A DNA stretch of 64,000 nucleotides from Bacteroidales bacterium (GTDB lineage: Bacteria; Bacteroidota; Bacteroidia; Bacteroidales; UBA932). The position numbers and the translations under genes are program-made. This document shows positions 24,606 to 33,318 of this stretch, one piece after another. The DNA lies in contig JAAYJQ010000003.1 of NCBI GenBank assembly GCA_012522855.1, positions 124,001 through 188,000 on the forward strand. The letters run 5' to 3'. The notes beneath the pieces are model-generated. The model ran no database searches. It was not told the origin of the DNA and saw only the letters and a program-made list of their open reading frames with translations. Each line of letters starts with the position of its first letter. Within the stretch, counting starts at the first letter, position 1.

Positions 24606-25874
24606 CTACGAGAAATTGTCGTAGAGGATGCTTTCCAAGGGGACGCCGAGATTGTCCAACAGGTTGTTCACGGAGGCTACCATCATCGGCGGGCCGCACA
24701 TGAAATACTTGATGTCCTCGGGCGTCTCGTGATCCTTGAGGTAGGTTTCGTACATCACATTGTGGACGAAGCCTGGGGTGTATTTGACACCTGCCGCGTC
24801 GGCGGCGGGATCCGGACGGTCGAGTGCCAGAACGAAACGGAAGTTCGGGAATTCTTTTTCGACCTCGGCAAAGTCTTCCAGGTAGAAGGCTTCCTTCAGG
24901 CTGCGGGCTCCGTAGAAGAAGCGCACCTGCCGGGTCGTCTTCAGGGTCTTGAAGAGATGCATGATGTGGCTCCGGAGCGGAGCCATGCCGGCGCCGCCGC
25001 CCACGAAGATATATTCCATCTCCTCGGGGTCGTTCTCCGGCAGCAGGAACTCGCCGAACGGACCGGAAATCATGACCTTGTCGCCCGGCTTCTGCGCGAA
25101 TATATAGGAAGAGGCGATACCGGGGTTGACCGGCAGCAACTTGTTGCTGCCCTTCGGAGCGGAACGGTCGAAGGGAGGCGTCGCGATGCGGATATTCAAC
25201 TTGATGATGTCGCCCTCTGCGGGGTATGAGGCCATGGAATAGGCCCGGACGGTCGCTTCCGGATTGGAACAATGGAGGTCGAAGAATCCATACTGATCCC
25301 ACTCCGCCTTGTACTCGTCTTCCACGTCGATGTCCTTGAAGTCGAGTTCGTAGACGGGGATGTCGATCTGGATGTACTCTCCGGACTTGAAATCCAGGTG
25401 TTCGCCCTCCGGCAGCTTTACCGTGAATTCCTTGATGTAGGTGGCCACGTTGTGGTTGGAGATTACCTCGCACTCGAGTTTCTTGACACTCAGGGTTGAT
25501 TCGGGTACCTGGATTTTCAGGTCGCCCTTGATCTTCACCTGGCAGCCAAGCCGGTAGCCGTCGTTGATCTGCTTCCGGTTGAAGAAGCCCGCTTCGGTAG
25601 GCAGGATGGTTCCGCCGCCCTCCAGGACTCGTACCTTGCACTGTCCGCAAGTGGACTTGCCGCCGCAGGCGGAGGAAAGGAAAATCTTCTCTTCCGCCAG
25701 GGTATGGAGAATGTCCCCGCCTTGTGGGACCTCCAATATTCTCTTGCCGTCGTTGATGTCGATGGTCACCGTCCCTTCCGGGGTCAGTTTGATCTTGATG
25801 AAGAGAAGCAGCGCGACCAGGATCAGCGTCACTGCAACGATTGCTACGATTGCGGAAAATAAAGTTGAAATCAT
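24606..25874 (-). CDS. nqrF: Na+-translocating NADH:quinone reductase subunit F
   Basis: 422 residues. The NADH-oxidising entry subunit: one membrane helix (about 5-27), a 2Fe-2S domain with Cys70, Cys76, Cys79 and Cys111 (SSACGGKSTCGQCK), then FAD (RAYSMASYPAE) and NADH (GGGAGMAPLRSHIMHLF) domains. It passes electrons to NqrD/E, C and B. Start has a good Shine-Dalgarno AAGGAGG eight bases upstream. Last gene of the nqr operon. Confidence 0.97.
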   Translation of the reverse strand: MISTLFSAIVAIVAVTLILVALLLFIKIKLTPEGTVTIDINDGKRILEVPQGGDILHTLAEEKIFLSSACGGKSTCGQCKVRVLEGGGTILPTEAGFFNRKQINDGYRLGCQVKIKGDLKIQVPESTLSVKKLECEVISNHNVATYIKEFTVKLPEGEHLDFKSGEYIQIDIPVYELDFKDIDVEDEYKAEWDQYGFFDLHCSNPEATVRAYSMASYPAEGDIIKLNIRIATPPFDRSAPKGSNKLLPVNPGIASSYIFAQKPGDKVMISGPFGEFLLPENDPEEMEYIFVGGGAGMAPLRSHIMHLFKTLKTTRQVRFFYGARSLKEAFYLEDFAEVEKEFPNFRFVLALDRPDPAADAAGVKYTPGFVHNVMYETYLKDHETPEDIKYFMCGPPMMVASVNNLLDNLGVPLESILYDNFS

Positions 25875-25889
25875 CGTTCTGCCTCCTTG

Positions 25890-26504
25890 TTAAAGTGAAA
25901 TGCCCATGAAGGTCATGAAGGCCAAGGCCATCAAGCCGACGGTGATGAAAGTTATGCCGATTCCCTTGAGCGCGGGCGGCACGTTGTTGTAGGCCATTTT
26001 CTCACGGACGGCCGCCAGCATCACGATGGCGAGGAACCAGCCGATGCCGGAACCCAGCGCGTAGACCGTTGCCTCACCGACATTCACGAAGTCCTTGTTC
26101 TGCATGAACAGAGAGCCGCCGAGGATGGCGCAGTTCACCGCGATCAGCGGCAGGAAGATTCCCAGGGAGGAATACAGCGCCGGAGCGAATTTCTCGACCA
26201 CCATTTCCACGATCTGAACGATGGCGGCGATGACCGCGATGAAGATGATGAAACTGAGGAAGCTGAGATCTACGTCGGCGAAGCCTGCTCCCAACCAGGA
26301 GAGCGCTCCCGCCTGAAAGACATATCGGTACAGCAGGTAATTGATCGGAAGGGTCACCACCAGCACGAAGATCACCGCAAGACCCAATCCCCAAGCCGTC
26401 TTTACGGTTTTCGATACCGCCAGGAACGAGCACATTCCCAAGAAGTACGCGAAAATCATGTTGTCAACGAAGATTGACTTTACGAATAAGTTGATATATT
26501 CCAT
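25890..26504 (-). CDS. nqrE: Na+-NQR subunit E
   Basis: 204 residues, six membrane helices expected, starting [32 protein letters not shown]. The Cys of [10 protein letters not shown] and a later Cys in NCAILGG are the conserved pair that, with NqrD, holds an iron centre inside the membrane. Part of the Na+ channel core. 15 bases separate it from nqrF. Confidence 0.96.
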   Translation of the reverse strand: MEYINLFVKSIFVDNMIFAYFLGMCSFLAVSKTVKTAWGLGLAVIFVLVVTLPINYLLYRYVFQAGALSWLGAGFADVDLSFLSFIIFIAVIAAIVQIVEMVVEKFAPALYSSLGIFLPLIAVNCAILGGSLFMQNKDFVNVGEATVYALGSGIGWFLAIVMLAAVREKMAYNNVPPALKGIGITFITVGLMALAFMTFMGISL

Positions 26505-26527
26505 AATCAGTACTTGTCTTTACGTTA

Positions 26528-27145
26528 TTACTCCTGCAGGTCTTTCTGGATGCCGCGCTGGATCCAGATGATTACGCCGATCAGGATCATCGCCATCGGA
26601 GGCAGGATCGTGAGACCGTTGTTCACGTAGCCTGCTTCATAGAGCGACTGCGGAATGATCTGGACTCCGAAGAGGGTGCCCGATCCGAAGATTTCCCGGA
26701 AGATGGCCACCACGACCAGGATGAGGCCGTAGCCGACACCGTTGGCCAGTCCGTCGAGAAGCGAAGGGATCGGCTTGTTGCCGAGCGCGAAGGCTTCGAT
26801 GCGTCCCATGACGATGCAGTTGGTGATGATCAGTCCGATGTACACGGACAACTGCTTTTCGATTCCGTAGGCGTAGGCCTTCAGGATCTGATCGACCAGG
26901 ATCACCATCATAGCCACGACCACGAGCTGCACAATGATGCGGACGCGGTTGGGGATCGTGTTCCGGATAAGTGAGAGGATGAAACTGGAGACCCCCGTCA
27001 CGATGATGACGGAAATCGACATGACCAGTGCCCCCTTCATCTCGACCGTAACGGCGAGGGCAGAGCAGATTCCGAGAATCAGGACAGTGATCGGATTGTT
27101 CTTGAAAATCGGATTCAGAATTGTTTCCTTGAGTTTTGCGTTCAT
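26528..27145 (-). CDS. nqrD: Na+-NQR subunit D
   Basis: 205 residues, a polytopic membrane subunit paralogous to NqrE. LGICSALAVT and TNCIVMGR carry the conserved Cys pair for the membrane iron centre. Shine-Dalgarno AGGAGG is nine to ten bases before the ATG at 27145. Homologous to RnfE, but the operon order A-F identifies NQR. Confidence 0.96.
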   Translation of the reverse strand: MNAKLKETILNPIFKNNPITVLILGICSALAVTVEMKGALVMSISVIIVTGVSSFILSLIRNTIPNRVRIIVQLVVVAMMVILVDQILKAYAYGIEKQLSVYIGLIITNCIVMGRIEAFALGNKPIPSLLDGLANGVGYGLILVVVAIFREIFGSGTLFGVQIIPQSLYEAGYVNNGLTILPPMAMILIGVIIWIQRGIQKDLQE

Positions 27146-27157
27146 ATTCCTGTCCTC

Positions 27158-27892
27158 CTATTTCTCAAAATACGGTTTGTAAGCGATCAGCCAGGTATTC
27201 ACGGCATCGCGCAGCCCATTGGTGGTAATTGTGGCGCCCGAGATGCCGTCTATGGCATTCGGCTGATTTTTCTTCGTGCCCGTCTTGACAATATCAAAGA
27301 CGGGAACTTGGGAGAAGTCCGCGATCTTTCCGATGAATTTCGCGCGAAAATCCGGGTCGTCCTTGATCTTGGCACCCAGTCCCGGGGTCTCGGAATCATG
27401 GTCGAAGTACGCTCCCAAAAAGGTTTTCAGGTCCTCGTTGAAGGCGAGGTAGCCCCAGATCGGCCCCCAGAGACCGTTGCCGTAGCACGGAATCACTGTG
27501 ATTTCCTTGCCATCCTTTTCGAAGACGTACACCGGCAGTTCCATATTCTTTCCATTCTTGATGGCGAGGTCCTGTGCCTTGAGCCCGTCCTGGAGTTCGA
27601 TGTTTTTCGCCTCCGTACCGAGCGCGCGGGTGGAATCGCCTTGCGCGTTGATGACGAAGGCCCGCTTGATGTTCTTGGAATAGGCTTCCAGCACCTTGTC
27701 GTTTCCCATTTCGTCGCATTCTTCCTTCGTGTAGAACTGTGCGGCGGTCAACATCTGGCTGATGGTCTCGGCCTTGATGTTGGCGTCCTGTTTCGGCTTC
27801 AATGCCATGGACGCGAAGGCAAGAATCGCAGCGACCAGGATAACGATGATGGCCGAATAGACTATTGTATATGTGTTGCTGTTCGTATTCAT
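27158..27892 (-). CDS. nqrC: Na+-NQR subunit C
   Basis: 244 residues: one N-terminal membrane helix (about 9-31) and a periplasmic FMN domain. The covalent FMN attaches to Thr221 of the SGAT motif (DGISGATITTNGL). SETPGLGAKI is another family signature. Electrons move from the NqrD/E iron to this FMN and on to NqrB. Confidence 0.97.
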   Translation of the reverse strand: MNTNSNTYTIVYSAIIVILVAAILAFASMALKPKQDANIKAETISQMLTAAQFYTKEECDEMGNDKVLEAYSKNIKRAFVINAQGDSTRALGTEAKNIELQDGLKAQDLAIKNGKNMELPVYVFEKDGKEITVIPCYGNGLWGPIWGYLAFNEDLKTFLGAYFDHDSETPGLGAKIKDDPDFRAKFIGKIADFSQVPVFDIVKTGTKKNQPNAIDGISGATITTNGLRDAVNTWLIAYKPYFEK

Positions 27893-27909
27893 ATTCCTAT
27901 CCTATCATA

Positions 27910-29064
27910 TTAAGCGATGTTTCCCTTCTTGGCCCTTCTGTTGATCGCTACGGAAGTCACGCAGTGATCGATGAGCGGCGCGAAGCAGTTCATCAGCAGA
28001 ATGGCGAGCATCATGCCCTCGGCATAGCCGGGGTTGAAAAACCGTACGGTGATGCAGAGCGCGCCGACCAAGAAGCCGTAGATCCATTTTCCGGTTTCTG
28101 TTTGGGCGGCGGTCACCGGATCCGTGGCCATAAAGACTGTTCCGAACGCGAAGCCGCCCATGATCAGATGCATCCATGCCGGAATGTCGGTCACGCCGGC
28201 GGCCGTGCCGAGCCAGCCCACGAAAAGGGCGCCGGCAACGGAAGAGACCATGATTTTCCAGCTGGCAATACCGGTCCAGAGCAGGATGGCAGCGCCGAGC
28301 AGGATGGCGATCATGGAGGTCTCTCCGACCGAGCCGGGGATGGTTCCCAGGAACATGTTCCAGGCATCATAGCCGTTTGCGTGTATGCTTTCAAGGGCTT
28401 GCGGTCCTTCGGTCAGGTAGGAAAGCGGCGTTGCGCCGGAGAAGCCGTCAAGGGCTTGTTCGCCCCGACGGAACGCAACCCAGGCTTCGGAGCCTGACAT
28501 CGAGATCGGGTAGGAGAAGAACAGGAAAGCGCGGGCCAGAAGGGCGGGATTCAGGAAATTCATTCCCGTGCCGCCGAAGACTTCCTTGCCGAATATGACC
28601 GCGAAGGCGACTGCAATGGCGAGCATCCAAAGCGGAAGATCCGCGGGGATGATGAGCGGAATCAGGAAGCCGGTGACGAGGTACCCCTCGTTGACTTCCT
28701 CGTTCCGGATCTGCGCGAAGGTGAACTCGATGCCGAGTCCGACCAGATAGGATACGATGTAGAGCGGCACCACTTTCAGGAATCCGAAGAAGAAGGTTCC
28801 CCAAAAGCCGGGATCCGTTCCGGTGGCGAGATTGTGCTGATAACCGGTGTTCCACATGCCGAACAGGGCAGCGGGAATCAGGGCGATCACCACCAGGATC
28901 ATGACTCTTTTCAAGTCGATGGAGTCCCGGACATGCGCGCCCTTCCGGGTGACCGTACCCGGGACGCGGAGGAAGGTGTCAAAGGCATCGATCGTAGAGT
29001 GGAGGAATCCGAATCTGCCTCCTTTCTCGAATATGCCGGGTTTTTTTACGTTATTATCTTCCAT
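27910..29064 (-). CDS. nqrB: Na+-NQR subunit B
   Basis: 384 residues, the main polytopic membrane subunit that moves Na+. Covalent FMN is expected at Thr212 of the SGAT motif (LDGFSGATPLSYL). The N-terminal Gly-rich loop that binds quinone in studied enzymes follows the start. Order and 12-15-base gaps with neighbours show a single operon. Confidence 0.97.
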   Translation of the reverse strand: MEDNNVKKPGIFEKGGRFGFLHSTIDAFDTFLRVPGTVTRKGAHVRDSIDLKRVMILVVIALIPAALFGMWNTGYQHNLATGTDPGFWGTFFFGFLKVVPLYIVSYLVGLGIEFTFAQIRNEEVNEGYLVTGFLIPLIIPADLPLWMLAIAVAFAVIFGKEVFGGTGMNFLNPALLARAFLFFSYPISMSGSEAWVAFRRGEQALDGFSGATPLSYLTEGPQALESIHANGYDAWNMFLGTIPGSVGETSMIAILLGAAILLWTGIASWKIMVSSVAGALFVGWLGTAAGVTDIPAWMHLIMGGFAFGTVFMATDPVTAAQTETGKWIYGFLVGALCITVRFFNPGYAEGMMLAILLMNCFAPLIDHCVTSVAINRRAKKGNIA

Positions 29065-29077
29065 AGCTGTTTCCTCT

Positions 29078-30430
29078 TTACGCCATTTCTTTCAACATCA
29101 GGTCGATCCCTTTCTGGATGATGAACTGGATCTCGTTCTTGGAAGGATCCACGAATTCGCAGAGCGCGAAGTCCTCGGGCAGCACCTCGTAGATGCCGAA
29201 CTTCTCCATTTTGTCAATGTCTCCGGTGTAACAGGCCTTGATCAAGTAGATCGGGAAGATATCCATCGGAAGCACTTTTTCGAAGACATCGGAGATCACG
29301 AAAGCGCGCGGACCGCCGTGCACGTTGGTGTCCATATCGTATTTCTTTTTCGGACAGAGCCAGGAGAAGTACGCCATCGAAGAGCTGAACTGATTGAAGC
29401 GGAATGGCTTGGCCCAACCCAGAACTTCACGTTCATAGCCTTCGTGAAGCAGGGTCACCTGGTTGTCGAAGAAGCCGAGAAAACCGTCCCTGCCGACATT
29501 TTCGCCCGTCAAGACGTCACCGCTGACCACCCGGAGATTTTCGTCATCCTGATTGAAGAAATCCGCGAGGGACATCATCGATGTTCCGGCGATCGCGCTC
29601 ACATAAGCAGGCGCGATGGCCTCCGGGCCGGTAATGGCGATCTTTCTGGAAAGATTCAGTTTTCCTTCGATAAAACGCCTGCCGATCGCGGAGAGGGACA
29701 GCAGGGAAAGTGTCCAGACGGTTTCTCCCTTCCGGATGGGGGAAATATGGCTGATTTGAACTCCCACGTTTCCGGCAGGGTGCTTGTCGCCGTTGACAAG
29801 GTGGATGGTCGCGTCTTGCAGTTTGCAGAAGGGGGAGTCGGCGCGGTTGACGCAGACATGGACTCCGCCTTCGGACAGTTTGGAAACGGCGGTGATGCCG
29901 GCTTGAATGGCTTCGAAGTCGTCACTGAAAGCAAAATCCGGATCGGCTGCCAAAGGAGCGGTGTTGAATGCGGATACGAAGATGGCCTTCGGCTTGCCGT
30001 TCGGATCCGCCACGATACCGTAGGGTCTTTCGACGATGGAAGGCCATAAACCGCAGTTGAGGATCGCTTCCTTGATCGCCCCGGCATCCAGGCCGGTCGG
30101 ATCTTCCGCTCCGAAATCGACGCAGGTGTTCTGTCCGTCGGCTTTCACGACCAGGGCGAGCAACTTTCTTTTTTCGCCCCGGACGATGGACTGGACCGTT
30201 CCGCTGACCGGCGCGCAGAGCAGAATGTCGGCATTCCGCTTGTCCGCCATGACGGGGGATCCGGCTTTCACTGCATCGCCTTCCTTGACCAGAAGTCTGG
30301 GGCTGAAGCCCTTGAAATCGGTCGGTTTGACGGCAACAACGTCAGGCGCGATCGTTTTTTTGAGCGCAAGGGCTGCCGCTCCCCGGATCGGGATGTTCAA
30401 ACCTTTTTTCAAATCGATGTTGTTTGACAT
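29078..30430 (-). CDS. nqrA: Na+-NQR subunit A
   Basis: 450 residues, cytoplasmic face, no signal peptide or helices. It starts MSNNIDLKKGLNIPIRGAA and has the NqrA barrel-sandwich start FSPRLLVKEGDAVKAGSPV. It is the first gene of the operon. A weak -7-like box TACATTCG lies at 30482-30489 on the minus strand, 51 bases upstream. NqrA has no cofactor and links the complex to the quinone site. Confidence 0.97.
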   Translation of the reverse strand: MSNNIDLKKGLNIPIRGAAALALKKTIAPDVVAVKPTDFKGFSPRLLVKEGDAVKAGSPVMADKRNADILLCAPVSGTVQSIVRGEKRKLLALVVKADGQNTCVDFGAEDPTGLDAGAIKEAILNCGLWPSIVERPYGIVADPNGKPKAIFVSAFNTAPLAADPDFAFSDDFEAIQAGITAVSKLSEGGVHVCVNRADSPFCKLQDATIHLVNGDKHPAGNVGVQISHISPIRKGETVWTLSLLSLSAIGRRFIEGKLNLSRKIAITGPEAIAPAYVSAIAGTSMMSLADFFNQDDENLRVVSGDVLTGENVGRDGFLGFFDNQVTLLHEGYEREVLGWAKPFRFNQFSSSMAYFSWLCPKKKYDMDTNVHGGPRAFVISDVFEKVLPMDIFPIYLIKACYTGDIDKMEKFGIYEVLPEDFALCEFVDPSKNEIQFIIQKGIDLMLKEMA

Positions 30431-30590
30431 TATTTTATTGATGAATTAATAGTATTACCGATACCTTTCGAAATTCCGGTGCGAATGTACTTATTTTATT
30501 CTGATTATCCTACTTTCGCCCCTTTATTTCGAGGCTTTTTCAAAGTCGCACGAAGTGAATATTTCTTGCGGCGGAACCCGTATTATTCAC

Positions 30591-30598
30591 TATCTTCG
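30591..30598 (+). promoter_or_regulatory. -7-like promoter element of the helicase gene
   Basis: TATCTTCG lies only five bases before the ATG at 30604. A TTG at 30566-30568 is 22 bases upstream of it. This geometry would give a leaderless message. Confidence 0.5.
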
Positions 30599-30603
30599 CA
30601 GTC

Positions 30604-33033
30604 ATGATGGAAGAAGTTTTTGAAGAGCTGAACGCCGAACAGAAAAAGGCGGTCAGTTGTGTGGACGGACCGGTGCTGATCGTGGCGGGAGCCGGGTCCG
30701 GCAAGACCCGTGTCTTGACGAGCCGGGTGGCGTTGCTGCTGGAGAAGGGGGTCGAACCCTCTCGGGTGATGGCCTTGACCTTCACCAAGAAGGCAGCGAC
30801 TGAGATGAAGGAGCGGATCGCCCGGATCGTGGGGAAGCGGAAGGCCTGGCGGATCGCCATGGGCACTTTCCATTCCATCTTCATCCGTTTCCTGCGGGAA
30901 TATGCCGATTTTCTCGGCTATCCTCCTTCTTTCACGATCTATGACCAGAGCGACTCCGTGAGCGCGATCAAGGCTTGTATCAAGGAGTTGCAGCTGGATG
31001 ACAAAGTGTATAAGCCCAAGGAGGTTCAGTCCCGGATCTCCCTGGCGAAGAACAACCTGATCACCGCTACTGCCTATCGGAACAACGCCCAGGCGGTGAT
31101 GAATGATACGCATGCCCGGAAACCCCGGATCTGCGACATTTACACGCGCTATGCGGACAAATGCAAGCGGTCCGGGGTGATGGACTTCGACGACATCCTG
31201 TTGAATATGAACATCCTGTTGCGCGACAATCCGGTCGCGCGGGAGTCGATCGCGTCCCGCTTCGACTACCTTCTCGTCGACGAGTACCAGGACACGAATT
31301 TCGCCCAGTACCTCATCTTGAAGAAACTGGCCGCCCCTCACCGGAACATTTGCGTGGTCGGAGATGATTCCCAGTCCATCTATGCGTTCCGGGGAGCGAA
31401 GATCGAGAACATTCTGAATTTCAAGAAGGATTATCCGGACTGCCGCATCTTCCGGCTGGAGCATAACTACCGCTCTACGGCCAATATCGTGAATGCCGCG
31501 AACTCCTTGATCGCCAAAAATGAGAACCGAATTCCCAAGACTTGTATGGCCGTGGGCGAGGACGGGGAGAAGATCCATCTGTTGTCCGCCTTCACCGAGC
31601 AGGAAGAGGCGCTGCTGATCGCTTCCCGAGTCATCGAGACCATGCGCCGGGAACATGCCCGCTACCAGGACTTCGCCATCTTGTACCGGACCAATTCGCA
31701 GTCCAGGGCGCTCGAAGAAGCCTTCCGCAAGCGGAATCTGCCCTATGCGGTCTATTCCGGCAACTCCTTCTTCGAACGGGCGGAAGTCAAGGACATGATG
31801 GCCTATCTGAAGCTCGCCGTCAACGTCAATGATGACGAATCATTCAAACGGGTGGTCAACAAGCCGGCCCGGGGAATCGGGGAAACTTCGCTCCGCGCGC
31901 TGACCGAACTCGCGCGCGCGGAAGGAAAATCCCTCTTCAAGGCGGCCTATTCTGAGAATTCCGAAGCTTTCGGACTCAAGGCGGCCGCTCTGGGTCGGAT
32001 CCGGACTTTTTGCGAACTGATCAACCGATATGCCGCGAAGATCGGCGTGACCGGCGCCCATGAGGTTGCGGTCGGTCTTTCCGATGCCTCCGGCCTCTAT
32101 GCCTTCTACAAGGCCGACAACTCCATCGAAGGTCAGTCCCGCGCCTCCAACGTAGAGGAACTCCTGAACAGTGTAGCCCAGTTCGAAGAGGACCGGCGGG
32201 AGGAGTACCGTATCGAACTCGCCGCCGAATCTCAGGATCCGGAAGTTCCGGAGAAGCATTTGGTTACTCTTCCGGAATTTCTAGAAGACATTTCCCTGCT
32301 TACGGCCGTGGATCTCCAGGATGAGGAGGACAGCGCCAACAAGATCGCCCTCATGACCGTTCATTCCGCGAAAGGTTTGGAGTTCCCCTATGTTTTCGTG
32401 ACGGGACTGGAAGAAAATCTCTTTCCCTCCAGCGGTATGCTGGCTTCACCGTCGGACATCGAGGAGGAACGCCGGCTTTTCTACGTGGCGATTACGCGGG
32501 CCGAGAAAGCAGTGTGCCTGTCTTATGCGCAGACACGGATGCGGAACGGCAAGCACGAGTCGAATTCTCCGAGCCGGTTCATCCGGGAAATCGACAGTCG
32601 TTATCTGGAGAATCCGCTGTCGGGGGATGGGGTCGGATCCCCGGGGTTTGAAGGCGGATTCCGGGGCTTCGGTTCCGCGCATTTCCGCTCGGGGGCTGGA
32701 AGATCTTCTTCGGAATATGGCCGTCCCCGTTCGGAACCTTGCCGCCGGCAGTACGGTATGGCCCGGGATCCCGTTTCCTCCGCTTCTGAAATGTCTGAAC
32801 GGAGGGAGGCGCTGAAGAACCGTCCCCTTCCTCCCAAAATTCCTGATGCCGACTTCACCCCTGTTCCGATGGAACAGCTCCGGGTCGGGCAACGGGTCGA
32901 GCATAATCGCTTCGGATTCGGGAAAATCCTCGAAATTACCGGAAGGGCGCCGGATAAAAAAGCCAAAATCGCATTCGACAAGTACGGGGAAAAGTTGCTT
33001 TTGTTGAAATTCGCTAAAATTCGTTTTGAATGA
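30604..33033 (+). CDS. UvrD/PcrA-type ATP-dependent DNA helicase
   Basis: 809 residues, superfamily 1A. Motifs are all visible: Q motif LNAEQKKAV, Walker A AGAGSGKTRVL, motif Ia LTFTKKAATEMKERI, Walker B VDEYQDTN, motif III GDDSQSIYAFRGA, motif IV YRS, motif V MTVHSAKGLEFP, motif VI EERRLFYVAITRAEK. It unwinds 3'-5' in excision and mismatch repair. The C-terminus has a Gly/Arg/Ser-rich linker (about 670-740) and a final small beta domain VGQRVEHNRFGFGKI, as in PcrA. Start chosen as the first of two consecutive ATGs. Confidence 0.95.
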   Translation: MMEEVFEELNAEQKKAVSCVDGPVLIVAGAGSGKTRVLTSRVALLLEKGVEPSRVMALTFTKKAATEMKERIARIVGKRKAWRIAMGTFHSIFIRFLREYADFLGYPPSFTIYDQSDSVSAIKACIKELQLDDKVYKPKEVQSRISLAKNNLITATAYRNNAQAVMNDTHARKPRICDIYTRYADKCKRSGVMDFDDILLNMNILLRDNPVARESIASRFDYLLVDEYQDTNFAQYLILKKLAAPHRNICVVGDDSQSIYAFRGAKIENILNFKKDYPDCRIFRLEHNYRSTANIVNAANSLIAKNENRIPKTCMAVGEDGEKIHLLSAFTEQEEALLIASRVIETMRREHARYQDFAILYRTNSQSRALEEAFRKRNLPYAVYSGNSFFERAEVKDMMAYLKLAVNVNDDESFKRVVNKPARGIGETSLRALTELARAEGKSLFKAAYSENSEAFGLKAAALGRIRTFCELINRYAAKIGVTGAHEVAVGLSDASGLYAFYKADNSIEGQSRASNVEELLNSVAQFEEDRREEYRIELAAESQDPEVPEKHLVTLPEFLEDISLLTAVDLQDEEDSANKIALMTVHSAKGLEFPYVFVTGLEENLFPSSGMLASPSDIEEERRLFYVAITRAEKAVCLSYAQTRMRNGKHESNSPSRFIREIDSRYLENPLSGDGVGSPGFEGGFRGFGSAHFRSGAGRSSSEYGRPRSEPCRRQYGMARDPVSSASEMSERREALKNRPLPPKIPDADFTPVPMEQLRVGQRVEHNRFGFGKILEITGRAPDKKAKIAFDKYGEKLLLLKFAKIRFE

Positions 33034-33064
33034 TTGGATTGTTAAAAAAGATTTCTTATATTTG
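33034..33064 (+). promoter_or_regulatory. Promoter of the candidate small RNA
   Basis: TTG at 33034-33036, a 20-base spacer, then TATATTTG at 33057-33064: a complete Bacteroidetes promoter immediately after the helicase stop codon. No open frame follows it before the hairpins at 33103. Confidence 0.6.
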
Positions 33065-33069
33065 ACACG

Positions 33070-33217
33070 AAGTTTTTCATAGTTTAAGTTTAGGTTAAGT
33101 AGCGGGGCGATCGCAGTGACTGCGATTGCCCCGTGAATTTTTAGGCTAAAAGTCGTCTGCAGGACGCTGCAAGGCCTATCATGTTTTCTTTTCGATCAAA
33201 AACGAAAAGAGTTTTTT
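33070..33217 (+). ncRNA. Candidate small non-coding RNA
   Basis: Downstream of the promoter at 33034-33064 there is no coding frame but a very strong hairpin: 33103-33116 pairs with 33120-33133 (14 pairs, one G-U, loop TGA), followed by five T. A second hairpin at 33188-33209 is followed by a T tract. The next gene has its own promoter at 33268. The transcript would be about 70 or 145 nt depending on which hairpin stops it. The first hairpin alone might instead be the helicase terminator. Confidence 0.4.
33188..33217 (+). terminator. Intrinsic terminator
   Basis: CTTTTCG, loop ATCAAAAA, CGAAAAG, then AGTTTTTT. A seven-pair stem with a T tract, ending the candidate small RNA and insulating the surface operon. 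Confidence 0.6.
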
Positions 33218-33267
33218 CTTTACGGGAGTTTTTTCTGTTTCTTTTCTTCATTTCCGTTTACATTGGT

Positions 33268-33275
33268 TAGCTTTG
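33268..33275 (+). promoter_or_regulatory. -7 promoter element of the surface operon
   Basis: TAGCTTTG matches TAnnTTTG and lies 43 bases before the ATG at 33319, after the terminator at 33188-33217. It gives the lipoprotein operon its own start. Confidence 0.5.
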
Positions 33276-33318
33276 CCTCCGGGTTTGCAATGGTGCAGGC
33301 CCCTAAACTCTGTGGACT

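Noticed and set aside
24606..30430. RNF complex instead of NQR
   Set aside because: The order nqrABCDEF, the NqrF 2Fe-2S/FAD domain and the absence of RnfB/RnfC ferredoxin domains identify NQR.
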